Shown piece by piece: positions 41,672 through 50,944 of a stretch of DNA of 64,000 nucleotides. A model generated the notes under the pieces. The model had not been told where the DNA came from, made no database searches, and worked only from the letters and a program-made list of their open reading frames with translations. Each line of letters starts with the position of its first letter. Positions within the stretch are counted from its first letter, which is position 1. Source of the DNA: Catenibacillus sp964565805 (GTDB lineage Bacteria > Bacillota > Clostridia > Lachnospirales > Lachnospiraceae); the NCBI GenBank assembly GCA_964565805.1, contig CAZMGH010000004.1, positions 1-64,000 on the forward strand, given 5' to 3'. The translations under genes were made by a program, and so were the position numbers.

Positions 41672-43378
41672 ATGGATAAAAAGCATATTTATATTTTCGG
41701 CCATAAAAATCCGGACACAGATTCCATCTGTTCAGCCATCAGCTATGCTTATCTGAAAAACCAGATTGCCAGCCGGATAAAAGAAAATGATCCCGGGCTT
41801 AACGCCTTTGCCTACGCTCAGGAAAGCCAGCCGGATGTGGTTTATGCCCCCCGCCGGGCCGGCCAGTTAAATCCTGAAACCGAATATTTGCTTAAGCGGT
41901 TTCACACCCCTTCCCCGGTATATATTAATGACGTGCGCGTCCAGGTAGGGGACATTAACGTGCGCAAGGTGGATGGGGTCACGGAAAATATTTCCCTAAA
42001 GCAGGCCTGGACCATCATGCGTACCGTCAACATTGCCACCCTTCCGGTGCTGAACAAAGACAGAACCTTAAAGGGACTGATCACCATCGGGGACATTGCC
42101 CGATCCTACATGGCCGTATATGATAATACCATCCTTGGAAAATCCCATACCCCTTACGCCAATATTCTGGATGCCCTGGACGGAGAGCTGATCACCGGTG
42201 ATCCAGAGGGCATCGTCCAGAAGGGCCGTGTTACCATCGGCACAGCCACCACCGAACGGATCCGGGAGCATGTTGAGCCGGGGGATGTGATCATTTTAGG
42301 CAATCGCTACGAAACTCAGCTGTGCGCTATTGAGGCGCATGCCTCTCTTCTTATTGTATGTGAGGGATCTCCCATTTCCCGCACGATACGAAAGATTGCC
42401 GAGCAAAACGGCAGCGCCATTATCAGCACCCATTTTGATACCTACACCGTGGCCCGGCTGATCAACCAAAGCGTTCCCATCAGTTATTTTATGAAAAAGG
42501 ATGACCTAGTCACCTTTAAGACCACCGATTTTATTGCTGATATTAAAGGCACGATGCTCAAGAAACGCCACCGGGACTTTCCGGTCCTTACCCCGAAACG
42601 AAAGTTTGCAGGAATGATCTCCCGCCGTTCCCTGATCAATATGCCTGCCAAGCAGATCATCCTTGTCGATCATAATGAAATCGACCAGGCTGTAGACGGA
42701 ATCCACGACGCAGAGGTTATTGAAATCGTAGACCACCATAAACTGGGCACAGTGGAGACTATGAAGCCGATTTCCGTGCGTAACCAGCCGGTCGGCTGCA
42801 CTGCCACCATTATCTATGAAATGTTTACGGAAAATAATATTGAAATCCCGGAAAACATTGCCGGACTTTTGTGCGGGGCTATTATTTCCGATACGCTTTT
42901 ATATCGGTCCCCTACCTGCACTCAGGAAGATAAAGACGCCGCAGAGGCCCTGGCTCAGATCGCCCAGGTTCAGACTCATGCGCTTGCTCAGGCCATGTTT
43001 TCCGCAGGGAGCAATCTTCATTCTAAATCTGAGGAAGAGATCTTTTATCAGGACTTTAAGCGTTTTACTGCAGGCACAGCGACCTTTGGGGTAGGGCAGA
43101 TCACTTCCATGACACAAGAAGAGCTGGATGAAATCAAGGCGCGGATGATCCCCTATATGCATAAGGCCAAAAAAAACCACGATGTAGACATGGTCTTTTT
43201 CATGCTCACCAATATTATAAACGAATCCACCCAGCTGCTTTACTCTGATGAGACAGCCCGGGAAGTGGCTGAAACCAGCTTTATGGTTTCAGCAAAAGAC
43301 AACCAGCTTTACCTTTCCGGTGTAGTTTCCAGGAAAAAACAGCTGATTCCACGGCTTATGGCCACATTACAGCAATAG
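41672..43378 (+). CDS. ppaC: CBS-domain family II inorganic pyrophosphatase, copy 1
   Basis: 568 residues. Mn-dependent DHH-type pyrophosphatase: GHKNPDTDS (His11, Asp15, Asp17), ILVDHNE and VDHHKLG are the metal-binding motifs, and SRKKQLIP near the end binds pyrophosphate. Inserted between the first and second motif are two CBS repeats and a DRTGG domain, which in characterised clostridial relatives bind AMP/ADP (inhibitory), ATP or diadenosine polyphosphates. The ATG at 41672 has AGGAG eight bases upstream. The next gene is a close paralogue. Confidence 0.93.
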   Translation: MDKKHIYIFGHKNPDTDSICSAISYAYLKNQIASRIKENDPGLNAFAYAQESQPDVVYAPRRAGQLNPETEYLLKRFHTPSPVYINDVRVQVGDINVRKVDGVTENISLKQAWTIMRTVNIATLPVLNKDRTLKGLITIGDIARSYMAVYDNTILGKSHTPYANILDALDGELITGDPEGIVQKGRVTIGTATTERIREHVEPGDVIILGNRYETQLCAIEAHASLLIVCEGSPISRTIRKIAEQNGSAIISTHFDTYTVARLINQSVPISYFMKKDDLVTFKTTDFIADIKGTMLKKRHRDFPVLTPKRKFAGMISRRSLINMPAKQIILVDHNEIDQAVDGIHDAEVIEIVDHHKLGTVETMKPISVRNQPVGCTATIIYEMFTENNIEIPENIAGLLCGAIISDTLLYRSPTCTQEDKDAAEALAQIAQVQTHALAQAMFSAGSNLHSKSEEEIFYQDFKRFTAGTATFGVGQITSMTQEELDEIKARMIPYMHKAKKNHDVDMVFFMLTNIINESTQLLYSDETAREVAETSFMVSAKDNQLYLSGVVSRKKQLIPRLMATLQQ

Positions 43379-43390
43379 GAGGGAAGATTC

Positions 43391-45058
43391 ATGCCATTAC
43401 GTGAAAAAGAGATCAATGTGATCGGGCATAAAAATCCGGATACAGATTCTATCTGCTCCGCTATCGCCTATGCCTGGCTGAAAAATAAAATCGAGGAAAA
43501 GCATCAGGGCAGCCGCCGCTTTGTTCCCCGCCGGGCCGGACAGTTAAATCCTGAAACAGCCTTTGTCCTTAACGCCTTCCACACCGATGTTCCTTCCTAT
43601 GTTAACGATGTGCGCAGTCAAGTCAGCGATGCCATCCTGGATGAAAGCTATCCGGTATCTTCCGGGCTTTCCCTGAAAAATGCCTGGCGGATCCTGACAG
43701 AGCGTCATCTGGCCACCCTGCCTGTAGTGGACAGCCAAAATCATCTGGAAGGGCTTATCACCCTGGGCGATATTGCAAAATCCTTTATGGGGGTTTACGG
43801 CAGCACCATTTTATCTGAGGCAAAGACCCCATATAAAAATATTCTTGAAACCATTGACGGAGAGCTCCTTGCGGGAAATCCACAGGACTGTGTGACCCGG
43901 GGAAAGGTGCTGATTGCTGCGGCAAACCCGGATCTTATGGAAAATTATATAACTGAGGATGATATTGTGATCCTGGGCGACCGGTATGAATCCCAGCTTT
44001 GCGCCATTGAAATGAACGCCTCCTGCCTAATTATCTGTATGGATTCAGAGGTTTCCCCTGCGATTTTGCAGCTGGCCAAAGAAAAGCGCTGCGCTATTAT
44101 GAAAACCGGATATGACACCTTTATTACAGCCCGGCTTTTAAATCAGAGCATCCCCATTTCCCACTTTATGGTTCGGGACAATCTGATCACTTTCCGACTG
44201 GATGATTTTGTGGAGGATATTAAACCGGTTATGTCCCGCCAGCGCCATCGGGATTTTCCTGTGTTAGACAGCAGCGACCGTTTTATCGGCATGCTGTCCC
44301 GCCACAGCCTGATTGACATGGATAAAAAGAAAATGATCCTTGTGGACCACAACGAAAAATCCCAGGCCGTCGACGGCATTAGCGATGCACAGCTTTTAGA
44401 GATCATCGATCATCACAAGCTGGGCCATGTGGAAACCCTCCAGCCGGTCAGCTTTAGAAATCAGCCGGTAGGCTGCACCAGCACTATCATTTACCGCATG
44501 TACCTGGAAAATAAGATCCAGATCCCTCCGGAAATCGCCGGTCTTATGTGCTCAGCGATTATTTCCGACACGCTCCTGTTCCGCTCTCCTACCTGCACCC
44601 CTGTGGACCGTCAAGCTGCTGCAGATCTGGCTGAAATTGCCGGAATCTCCATGGACGACTATGCCCGGGATATGTTTAACGCAGGCAGCGACTTAAAGCA
44701 CAAATCGGCGGAAGAGATCTTTTATCAGGATTTTAAAAAGTTTACCGCTGGAAATTCCACCTTCGGCGTAGGACAGATCACATCCATGAATCAGGATGAG
44801 CTGGATGAGGTTCAAGCCCGGATGGATGAATATATGAAAATGGCCAAAACCCATCATGAAGTGGATATGATCTACTTTATGCTTACCAACATTTTATCTG
44901 AATCCACTGAGCTGCTGTGCTACGGCGCAGATGCCGCTGAAATCGCGTCCCGTGCCTTCGGGCAAGCAGCAAAAGGCAGCGCCATCCATCTTCCCGGAGT
45001 TGTATCCCGAAAAAAACAGCTGATCCCCAAACTTATGGAACAGCTCCAGCAGTCATGA
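43391..45058 (+). CDS. CBS-domain family II inorganic pyrophosphatase, copy 2
   Basis: 555 residues, with the same domain order as the gene 12 bases upstream: GHKNPDTDS (13-21), CBS, DRTGG, CBS, then ILVDHNE, IDHHKLG and the C-terminal SRKKQLIPKL. The two proteins are clearly paralogues, with long shared stretches such as FRNQPVGCTSTIIY versus VRNQPVGCTATIIY. All metal-binding residues are kept, so both could be active. AGGAGGG precedes the ATG. The regulatory CBS/DRTGG parts differ more than the catalytic part, so the two may answer to different nucleotides. Confidence 0.93.
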   Translation: MPLREKEINVIGHKNPDTDSICSAIAYAWLKNKIEEKHQGSRRFVPRRAGQLNPETAFVLNAFHTDVPSYVNDVRSQVSDAILDESYPVSSGLSLKNAWRILTERHLATLPVVDSQNHLEGLITLGDIAKSFMGVYGSTILSEAKTPYKNILETIDGELLAGNPQDCVTRGKVLIAAANPDLMENYITEDDIVILGDRYESQLCAIEMNASCLIICMDSEVSPAILQLAKEKRCAIMKTGYDTFITARLLNQSIPISHFMVRDNLITFRLDDFVEDIKPVMSRQRHRDFPVLDSSDRFIGMLSRHSLIDMDKKKMILVDHNEKSQAVDGISDAQLLEIIDHHKLGHVETLQPVSFRNQPVGCTSTIIYRMYLENKIQIPPEIAGLMCSAIISDTLLFRSPTCTPVDRQAAADLAEIAGISMDDYARDMFNAGSDLKHKSAEEIFYQDFKKFTAGNSTFGVGQITSMNQDELDEVQARMDEYMKMAKTHHEVDMIYFMLTNILSESTELLCYGADAAEIASRAFGQAAKGSAIHLPGVVSRKKQLIPKLMEQLQQS

Positions 45059-45110
45059 GCAGACGTCGGCGTACCTGGCGCGCTAAAAATATGAGAAAGA
45101 GGAAAATACC

Positions 45111-45694
45111 ATGCCTAAACAGAAATGGAAACCTGGAAACATGCTTTATCCCCTTCCTGCAGTCCTTGTCAGCTGCGGGGATAAAAATGGAAAACTATGA
45201 TGACCGCGGCCTGGACAGGAACGATCTGCTCTGATCCGGCCATGGTCTATGTATCCATCCGAAAAAGCCGCTATTCCCACCATATGATCTGTGAAACCGG
45301 AGAATACTGTATCAACCTTACCACAGAAGGGCTTGCCCGAGCCACAGATTTTGCCGGGGTCCGCTCCGGAAGGGAGATCGATAAATTTAAGGAGCTTCAT
45401 CTCACCCCCAAATTCGGCGCCTTAAAATACGCTCCAATGATCGACGAAAGCCCTGTGTGCATCGAGTGTAAGGTGGAAAAGATCCTGGAGCTGGGAAGCC
45501 ATGACATGTTCATGGCCCGGGTTGAAGCAGTATACGCAGATGAAAAATATATGGATGAAAAAGGACGTTTTGACCTGGAAAAAGCCAAACCTATCGTCTA
45601 TTCCCACGGCCACTATTACACCACAGGAAAACGCCTTGGCAAATTTGGTTATGCGGTTCAGAAGAAAAAAACGTTACCATTCGCAGAGGACTGA
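45111..45694 (+). pseudogene. Flavin reductase family protein, frameshifted
   Basis: The gene starts at 45111 (MPKQKWKPGNMLYPLPAVLV, then SCGDKNGKL) and hits a TGA at 45198-45200. The rest of the same family protein continues in another frame from 45197 (MMTAAWTGTICSDPAMVYVS...). Family members read ...G..N(V/M)MTxAW without a break, so about four bases (or one) are missing near 45195. The second part has the FMN-binding features of the flavin reductase-like domain and runs to 45694. The two pieces overlap as ATGA, so the second could be translated by coupling, but a working protein seems unlikely. A sequencing error is not excluded. Confidence 0.8.
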
Positions 45695-45704
45695 AAATAA
45701 TAAA

Positions 45705-45733
45705 GCCGGCCCCATAAGGGACCGGCAAATTTT
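45705..45733. terminator. Bidirectional terminator between the flavin reductase remnant and pgi
   Basis: GCCGGCCCC, loop ATAA, GGGACCGGC (one mismatch), followed by AAATTTTTT on the plus strand and by U-rich sequence on the minus strand. Confidence 0.75.
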
Positions 45734-47086
45734 TTATTTCAGCCGCTCTAAAAGCTCCTGAGTCATGGCTTCATAGCCAGGCTTTCCAAGAAGAGCGAAC
45801 ATGTTCTTCTTATAGCTTTCCACACCCGGCTGATCAAAAGGATTAACCCCAAGGATATTTCCGCTGATGCCGCAGGCAAACTCATAAATATAGAAAAGCT
45901 CACCAAGATAAAACTCGTTCTGCTCAGGAATCGTGAACATAAGATTTGGAACATTCCCATCGGTATGCGCCAGAATGGTTCCGTTCATGGCGCTCTTATT
46001 AATAAAGTCTACGTCTTTTCCTGCCAGATAATTCAGGCCGTCCAGATCTACCGGTTCTTCGTTAATAATAATATCGCGCTTTGGCTTTTCCACATTTAAT
46101 ACGGTTTCAAACATAATTCTGGAGCCGTCCTGGATAAACTGCCCCATGGAATGAAGGTCCGCTGTTAAAGTTACCGATGCAGGGAAAATACCTCTCTGAT
46201 CCTTACCTTCGCTTTCGCCGTAAAGCTGCTTCCACCACTCGCCAATATACTGAAGAGAAGGCTCATAGCTTGCTGTGATTTCCACAGATTTCCCCTTTCT
46301 CAGAAGGATGTTGCGGATCGCTGCATACTGCATCGCATCATTTTCTTCAAAGCTGTTGTTCAGGCAGCGTTCTCTTGCGCTGGCAGCACCTTCCATAAGC
46401 TTGTCAATATCCGCGCCGCTAACAGAGATGGGCAGAAGGCCTACAGCAGTAAGAACAGAGAAACGTCCGCCTACATCATCTGGCACAACAAAGGTTTCAT
46501 AACCTTCCTCGTCCGCCAGATGCTTTAAGGCTCCCCGGGCCTTATCTGTTGTACAGTAGATCCTCTTTGCCGCTGCTTCCTTGCCGTACTTGTTTTCCAG
46601 TTTTTCTTTAAATACACGAAAAGCCACTGCAGGCTCTGTTGTCGTGCCGGACTTGGAGATCATATTAATAGAGAAATCACGATCTCCCACCAGTTCCATC
46701 AGGTCGGCAATATAAGCGCTGCTTAGGTTGTTGCCACAGAAATAAATTTCCGGAGTTTTGCGCACTTCCCTAGGAAGCATGTTATAAAAATGATGCTGTA
46801 AAAATTCAATGGCCGCGCGGGCGCCCAGATAGGAACCGCCGATGCCGATCACTAAAAGCACCTCTGAATCCTGCTGGATCTTTGCTGCTGCCTTTTTAAT
46901 CCGTGCGAACTCTTCTTTGTCATAATCTACCGGAAGATCGATCCAGCCCAGAAAATCATTCCCTGCACATGTTTTATTCACAAGGACATCCTTCGCATCT
47001 GCCGCCAGCTTGCTCATCAGCTTCACTTCGTTCTCACTGATAAATACCTTGGCCTTAGAATAATCAAACGTCACTTTCTCTGCCAT
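45734..47086 (-). CDS. pgi: Glucose-6-phosphate isomerase
   Basis: 450 residues, the shorter bacterial form. Interconverts glucose-6-phosphate and fructose-6-phosphate. VLLVIGIGGSYLGARAA, MISKSGTTTEPA, DDVGGRFSVLTAVGLLP and QYIGEWWKQLYGESEGK are typical family motifs. I start at 47086 (MAEKVTFDYS), with GGAGGT seven bases upstream; this start lies inside the last 23 bases of rpoC. So pgi is tied to rpoC by overlap, with no terminator between them. Confidence 0.95.
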   Translation of the reverse strand: MAEKVTFDYSKAKVFISENEVKLMSKLAADAKDVLVNKTCAGNDFLGWIDLPVDYDKEEFARIKKAAAKIQQDSEVLLVIGIGGSYLGARAAIEFLQHHFYNMLPREVRKTPEIYFCGNNLSSAYIADLMELVGDRDFSINMISKSGTTTEPAVAFRVFKEKLENKYGKEAAAKRIYCTTDKARGALKHLADEEGYETFVVPDDVGGRFSVLTAVGLLPISVSGADIDKLMEGAASARERCLNNSFEENDAMQYAAIRNILLRKGKSVEITASYEPSLQYIGEWWKQLYGESEGKDQRGIFPASVTLTADLHSMGQFIQDGSRIMFETVLNVEKPKRDIIINEEPVDLDGLNYLAGKDVDFINKSAMNGTILAHTDGNVPNLMFTIPEQNEFYLGELFYIYEFACGISGNILGVNPFDQPGVESYKKNMFALLGKPGYEAMTQELLERLK

Positions 47087-50000
47087 TACAACTACCTCCA
47101 TTAAATTCTTCCTCAATGTCTAAAACGTCATCCTGAGCAGATGCTTCATCCTGAAAAGCGTCACCTTCCACAGGCGCGTCATCAGACATGACTTCAACAG
47201 CGTTGTCCATATCTTCATCCAGGATCACGTCATCATCTTCAGCATCCTGGGAAGCTTCGATCTCCGTCTCCGCAGCAGCTTTCTGGGCAGCCTTCTGAGC
47301 GCGTTCTGCCTTCTCAGCAGCTTTCTGTTCTTCTACGGCTCTCATAAGCGCTTCCTCTTCCAGACGCTTCTTTTCCATCTCAGCGGCAAAAGCCTCGTCT
47401 GTATCCAGCTTCACGCTGCGGTAGCGCTTCATACCTGTTCCGGCAGGAATCAGCTTACCGATGAGAACATTCTCCTTAAGGCCAATCAGCGGGTCAACCT
47501 TACCTTTGATGGCAGCTTCTGTCAGAACTTTGGTCGTCTCCTGGAAGGAAGCGGCAGACAGGAATGAATTTGTTGCCAGAGAAGCCTTTGTAATACCCAG
47601 CATTACCTGAGTCCCCTCAGCCGGCTTCTTGCCTGCATCTACAAGGTTTTCGTTGATCTCCTCAAAATCAAGGACATCCACCAGTGTGCCTGGAAGATAA
47701 TCGGCATCTCCGCTGTTTTCAATGCGGATCTTCTTCAGCATCTGACGAACGATGACCTCAACGTGCTTATCGTTGATCTCAACACCCTGAAGACGGTATA
47801 CACGCTGAACCTCCCGGATCATATAATCCTGAACCGCGCGCACGCCCTTGATCTTTAACAGGTCATGAGGATTAATGCTGCCTTCCGTCAGCTCATCGCC
47901 GGCCTCAAGGCGCTGTCCGTCAGTGACCTTAATACGGGAACCGTAAGGAATCAGGTATGCCTTGGATTCTCCGGTTTCGTCATTAGTTACAACAACTTCA
48001 CGTTTTTTCTTAGTATCCTTAATGGTTGCCACACCGGCAAACTCAGCGATGATTGCAAGGCCCTTTGGCTTACGCGCCTCGAAAAGCTCCTCAACACGGG
48101 GAAGACCTTGGGTAATATCATCGCCGGCAACACCGCCGCTGTGGAAAGTACGCATGGTCAGCTGTGTCCCCGGCTCACCGATGGACTGAGCCGCGATAAT
48201 ACCAACAGCCTCGCCCACCTGCACAGCCTGGCCGGTAGCCATATTAGCGCCATAGCATTTCGCGCACACACCAATATGGGACTTACAGGACAGCACTGTA
48301 CGGATCTTCACCCGCTCAATGCCTGCAGCCACAACCTTAGCCGCACGCTTCGGTGTGATCATATGGTTTGCCTTTACGATCACTTCGCCGGTTTCCGGAT
48401 GAACAATATCCTCAGCCGCGTAACGTCCGGTCATACGGTCCTCAAGGCTTTCGATCATTTCACGGCCATCGGTAAAGGCTTCGATCCACATTCCTGGGAT
48501 TTCCTTTTCGACCTCGCAGCAATCTGTTTCCCGAACGATCAGATCCTGAGAAACGTCTACAAGGCGGCGGGTCAAGTAACCGGAATCGGCGGTACGCAGC
48601 GCCGTATCGGAAAGACCTTTACGGGCGCCATGAGCGGAAATAAAGTATTCCAGTACGTCAAGGCCTTCACGGAAGTTCGACTTGATCGGCAGCTCGATGG
48701 TACGTCCGGATGTATCGGCCATAAGGCCGCGCATACCGGCCAGCTGTTTAATCTGCTGGTTAGAACCACGGGCGCCGGAGTCTGCCATCATGAAGATGTT
48801 GTTATATCTGTCAAGGCCGGTCAGCAAAGCGTTTGTAATCTTATCATCGGCATTTTTCCATGCTTCGATAACTGCCTTATAACGCTCTTCCTCCGTTACA
48901 AGACCGCGGCGGAAGTTCTTTGTAATAGCTTCGATGGTCTTTTCAGCCTCAGCCAGGTATTCCTTTTTCTCCTCAGGCACTGTCATATCGGAAATGGATA
49001 CGGTCAGGGCGCCGATGGTGGAATACTTGTAACCGATGGACTTAATATCATCAAGAACCTCGGCAGTCTTTGTAGCGCCGTGGTTATTGATCAGTTTGTC
49101 AATGATCTTCTTTAACTGCTTCTTGCCAACAAGGAAGTCGATTTCCGGCAGGAAGTAGTTGTCCGGGTTAGACCGATCCACAAAGCCCAGATCCTGAGGA
49201 ATGATCTCGTTAAAAAGAAGACGTCCCAGGGTGGTTTCAATGGTTCTTACCACATGTTCTCCGTTGATCATGCCTTCACGGCGCACCTTGATCTTGGAAT
49301 GAAGGGTAATATATTTATTTTCATAAGCTAAAATAGCTTCATTCATGCTCTTGAAGAGCTTTCCTTCGCCAACATCTCCCGGCTTATCCAGGGTCAGGTA
49401 GTAAATACCAAGCACCATATCCTGGGAAGGGACAGCCACAGGGCCGCCGTCCGAGGGCTTTAACAGGTTGTTGGGAGACAGCAGGAGGAAGCGGCACTCT
49501 GCCTGAGCTTCCACAAATAACGGTACATGGACAGCCATCTGGTCACCGTCAAAGTCCGCGTTAAACGCGGTACAAACCAGCGGATGAAGCTTAATCGCCT
49601 TACCTTCTACAAGAATGGGTTCGAAAGCCTGGATGCCGAGGCGGTGGAGCGTCGGGGCACGGTTAAGCATTACCGGATGTTCCTTAATAACATCCTCTAA
49701 AACATCCCACACTTCCGGCTGAAGGCGCTCAACCATCTTTTTAGCAGATTTAATGTTGTGAGCCAGACCCTGAGCAACAAGCTGACGCATAACAAAAGGC
49801 TTAAACAGCTCGATCGCCATTTCCTTAGGCAGACCGCACTGGTAAATCTTTAACTCAGGACCCACAACGATAACGGAACGTCCGGAATAGTCTACACGCT
49901 TACCTAAAAGGTTCTGACGGAAACGTCCCTGCTTACCTTTAAGCATATCGGACAGAGACTTTAAGGCACGGTTGCCCGGACCGGTGACCGGACGGCCACG

Positions 50001-50927
50001 GCGGCCGTTATCGATCAGAGCGTCTACGGCTTCCTGGAGCATACGCTTTTCGTTGCGCACGATAATGTCCGGAGCGCCCAGCTCCAACAGTCTCTTTAAA
50101 CGGTTATTTCTGTTAATGATCCTCCGGTACAGATCATTTAAGTCAGACGTCGCGAAACGTCCGCCGTCTAACTGTACCATAGGACGAATGTCGGGAGGAA
50201 TCACCGGGATCACATCCAGGATCATCCATTCCGGACGGTTTCCAGAGCTTCTAAAGGCCTCTACAACCTCCAGACGCTTAATGATCCGGGCACGCTTCTG
50301 ACCGGAAGCATCCTTTAACTCTCTTTTAAGAGTTTCAGCATCTTTATCCAGGTCAATGCGCTTTAACAGCTCCTGGATGGACTCTGCGCCCATGCCGGCA
50401 CGGAAGCTGCTGCCGTATTTATCACAAGCTTCCTGATATTCTTTTTCAGAAAGCACTTGCTTTTCCGCAAGTTCCGTATCTCCCTTATCCAAAACCACGT
50501 AAGAGGCAAAATACAGCACCTTTTCCAGGTTTCTTGGAGACATATCCAGGATCAGGCCAAGACGGCTTGGGATTCCTTTAAAATACCAGATATGGGACAC
50601 CGGAGCTGCCAATTCAATATGTCCCATACGCTCACGGCGCACACTGGATTTTGTAACCTCAACGCCGCAGCGGTCGCAGACAACGCCTTTATAACGGATC
50701 TTTTTGTACTTGCCGCAGTGGCACTCCCAGTCCTTGCTGGGCCCGAAGATCCGTTCACAAAACAGCCCGTCTTTTTCCGGCTTTAATGTCCTGTAGTTAA
50801 TGGTTTCCGGCTTTTTGACTTCGCCGTGGGACCACTGACGGATCTTTTCAGGTGAAGCCAAACCAATCTTAATGGCATCAAATGTCATCGGCTGGTAAGT
50901 GGTTTCATTGGTTTTTGTTTCAGGCAT
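47064..50927 (-). CDS. rpoC: RNA polymerase subunit beta'
   Basis: 1287 residues. N-terminal zinc site CHCGKYKKIRYKGVVCDRCG, the catalytic NADFDGDQM, the second zinc site (CKSHIGVCAKCYG region), and a long acidic, glutamate-rich tail. I start at 50927 (MPETKTNETTYQ), with GGGAG eight bases upstream, instead of a GTG three codons earlier. The stop at 47064 lies beyond the pgi start, an overlap of 23 bases. The C-terminal tail EEEFNGGSCNGRESDV includes the pgi ribosome binding site. rpsL, rpsG, fusA and tuf, the usual downstream genes, are absent. Confidence 0.98.
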   Translation of the reverse strand: MPETKTNETTYQPMTFDAIKIGLASPEKIRQWSHGEVKKPETINYRTLKPEKDGLFCERIFGPSKDWECHCGKYKKIRYKGVVCDRCGVEVTKSSVRRERMGHIELAAPVSHIWYFKGIPSRLGLILDMSPRNLEKVLYFASYVVLDKGDTELAEKQVLSEKEYQEACDKYGSSFRAGMGAESIQELLKRIDLDKDAETLKRELKDASGQKRARIIKRLEVVEAFRSSGNRPEWMILDVIPVIPPDIRPMVQLDGGRFATSDLNDLYRRIINRNNRLKRLLELGAPDIIVRNEKRMLQEAVDALIDNGRRGRPVTGPGNRALKSLSDMLKGKQGRFRQNLLGKRVDYSGRSVIVVGPELKIYQCGLPKEMAIELFKPFVMRQLVAQGLAHNIKSAKKMVERLQPEVWDVLEDVIKEHPVMLNRAPTLHRLGIQAFEPILVEGKAIKLHPLVCTAFNADFDGDQMAVHVPLFVEAQAECRFLLLSPNNLLKPSDGGPVAVPSQDMVLGIYYLTLDKPGDVGEGKLFKSMNEAILAYENKYITLHSKIKVRREGMINGEHVVRTIETTLGRLLFNEIIPQDLGFVDRSNPDNYFLPEIDFLVGKKQLKKIIDKLINNHGATKTAEVLDDIKSIGYKYSTIGALTVSISDMTVPEEKKEYLAEAEKTIEAITKNFRRGLVTEEERYKAVIEAWKNADDKITNALLTGLDRYNNIFMMADSGARGSNQQIKQLAGMRGLMADTSGRTIELPIKSNFREGLDVLEYFISAHGARKGLSDTALRTADSGYLTRRLVDVSQDLIVRETDCCEVEKEIPGMWIEAFTDGREMIESLEDRMTGRYAAEDIVHPETGEVIVKANHMITPKRAAKVVAAGIERVKIRTVLSCKSHIGVCAKCYGANMATGQAVQVGEAVGIIAAQSIGEPGTQLTMRTFHSGGVAGDDITQGLPRVEELFEARKPKGLAIIAEFAGVATIKDTKKKREVVVTNDETGESKAYLIPYGSRIKVTDGQRLEAGDELTEGSINPHDLLKIKGVRAVQDYMIREVQRVYRLQGVEINDKHVEVIVRQMLKKIRIENSGDADYLPGTLVDVLDFEEINENLVDAGKKPAEGTQVMLGITKASLATNSFLSAASFQETTKVLTEAAIKGKVDPLIGLKENVLIGKLIPAGTGMKRYRSVKLDTDEAFAAEMEKKRLEEEALMRAVEEQKAAEKAERAQKAAQKAAAETEIEASQDAEDDDVILDEDMDNAVEVMSDDAPVEGDAFQDEASAQDDVLDIEEEFNGGSCNGRESDV

Positions 50928-50944
50928 ATATGGCACTCCCTTCT

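Noticed and set aside
47865..49115. Long open frame (416 codons) on the plus strand
   Set aside because: It is entirely antisense to rpoC, has no ribosome binding site or family features, and is explained by the codon use of rpoC.
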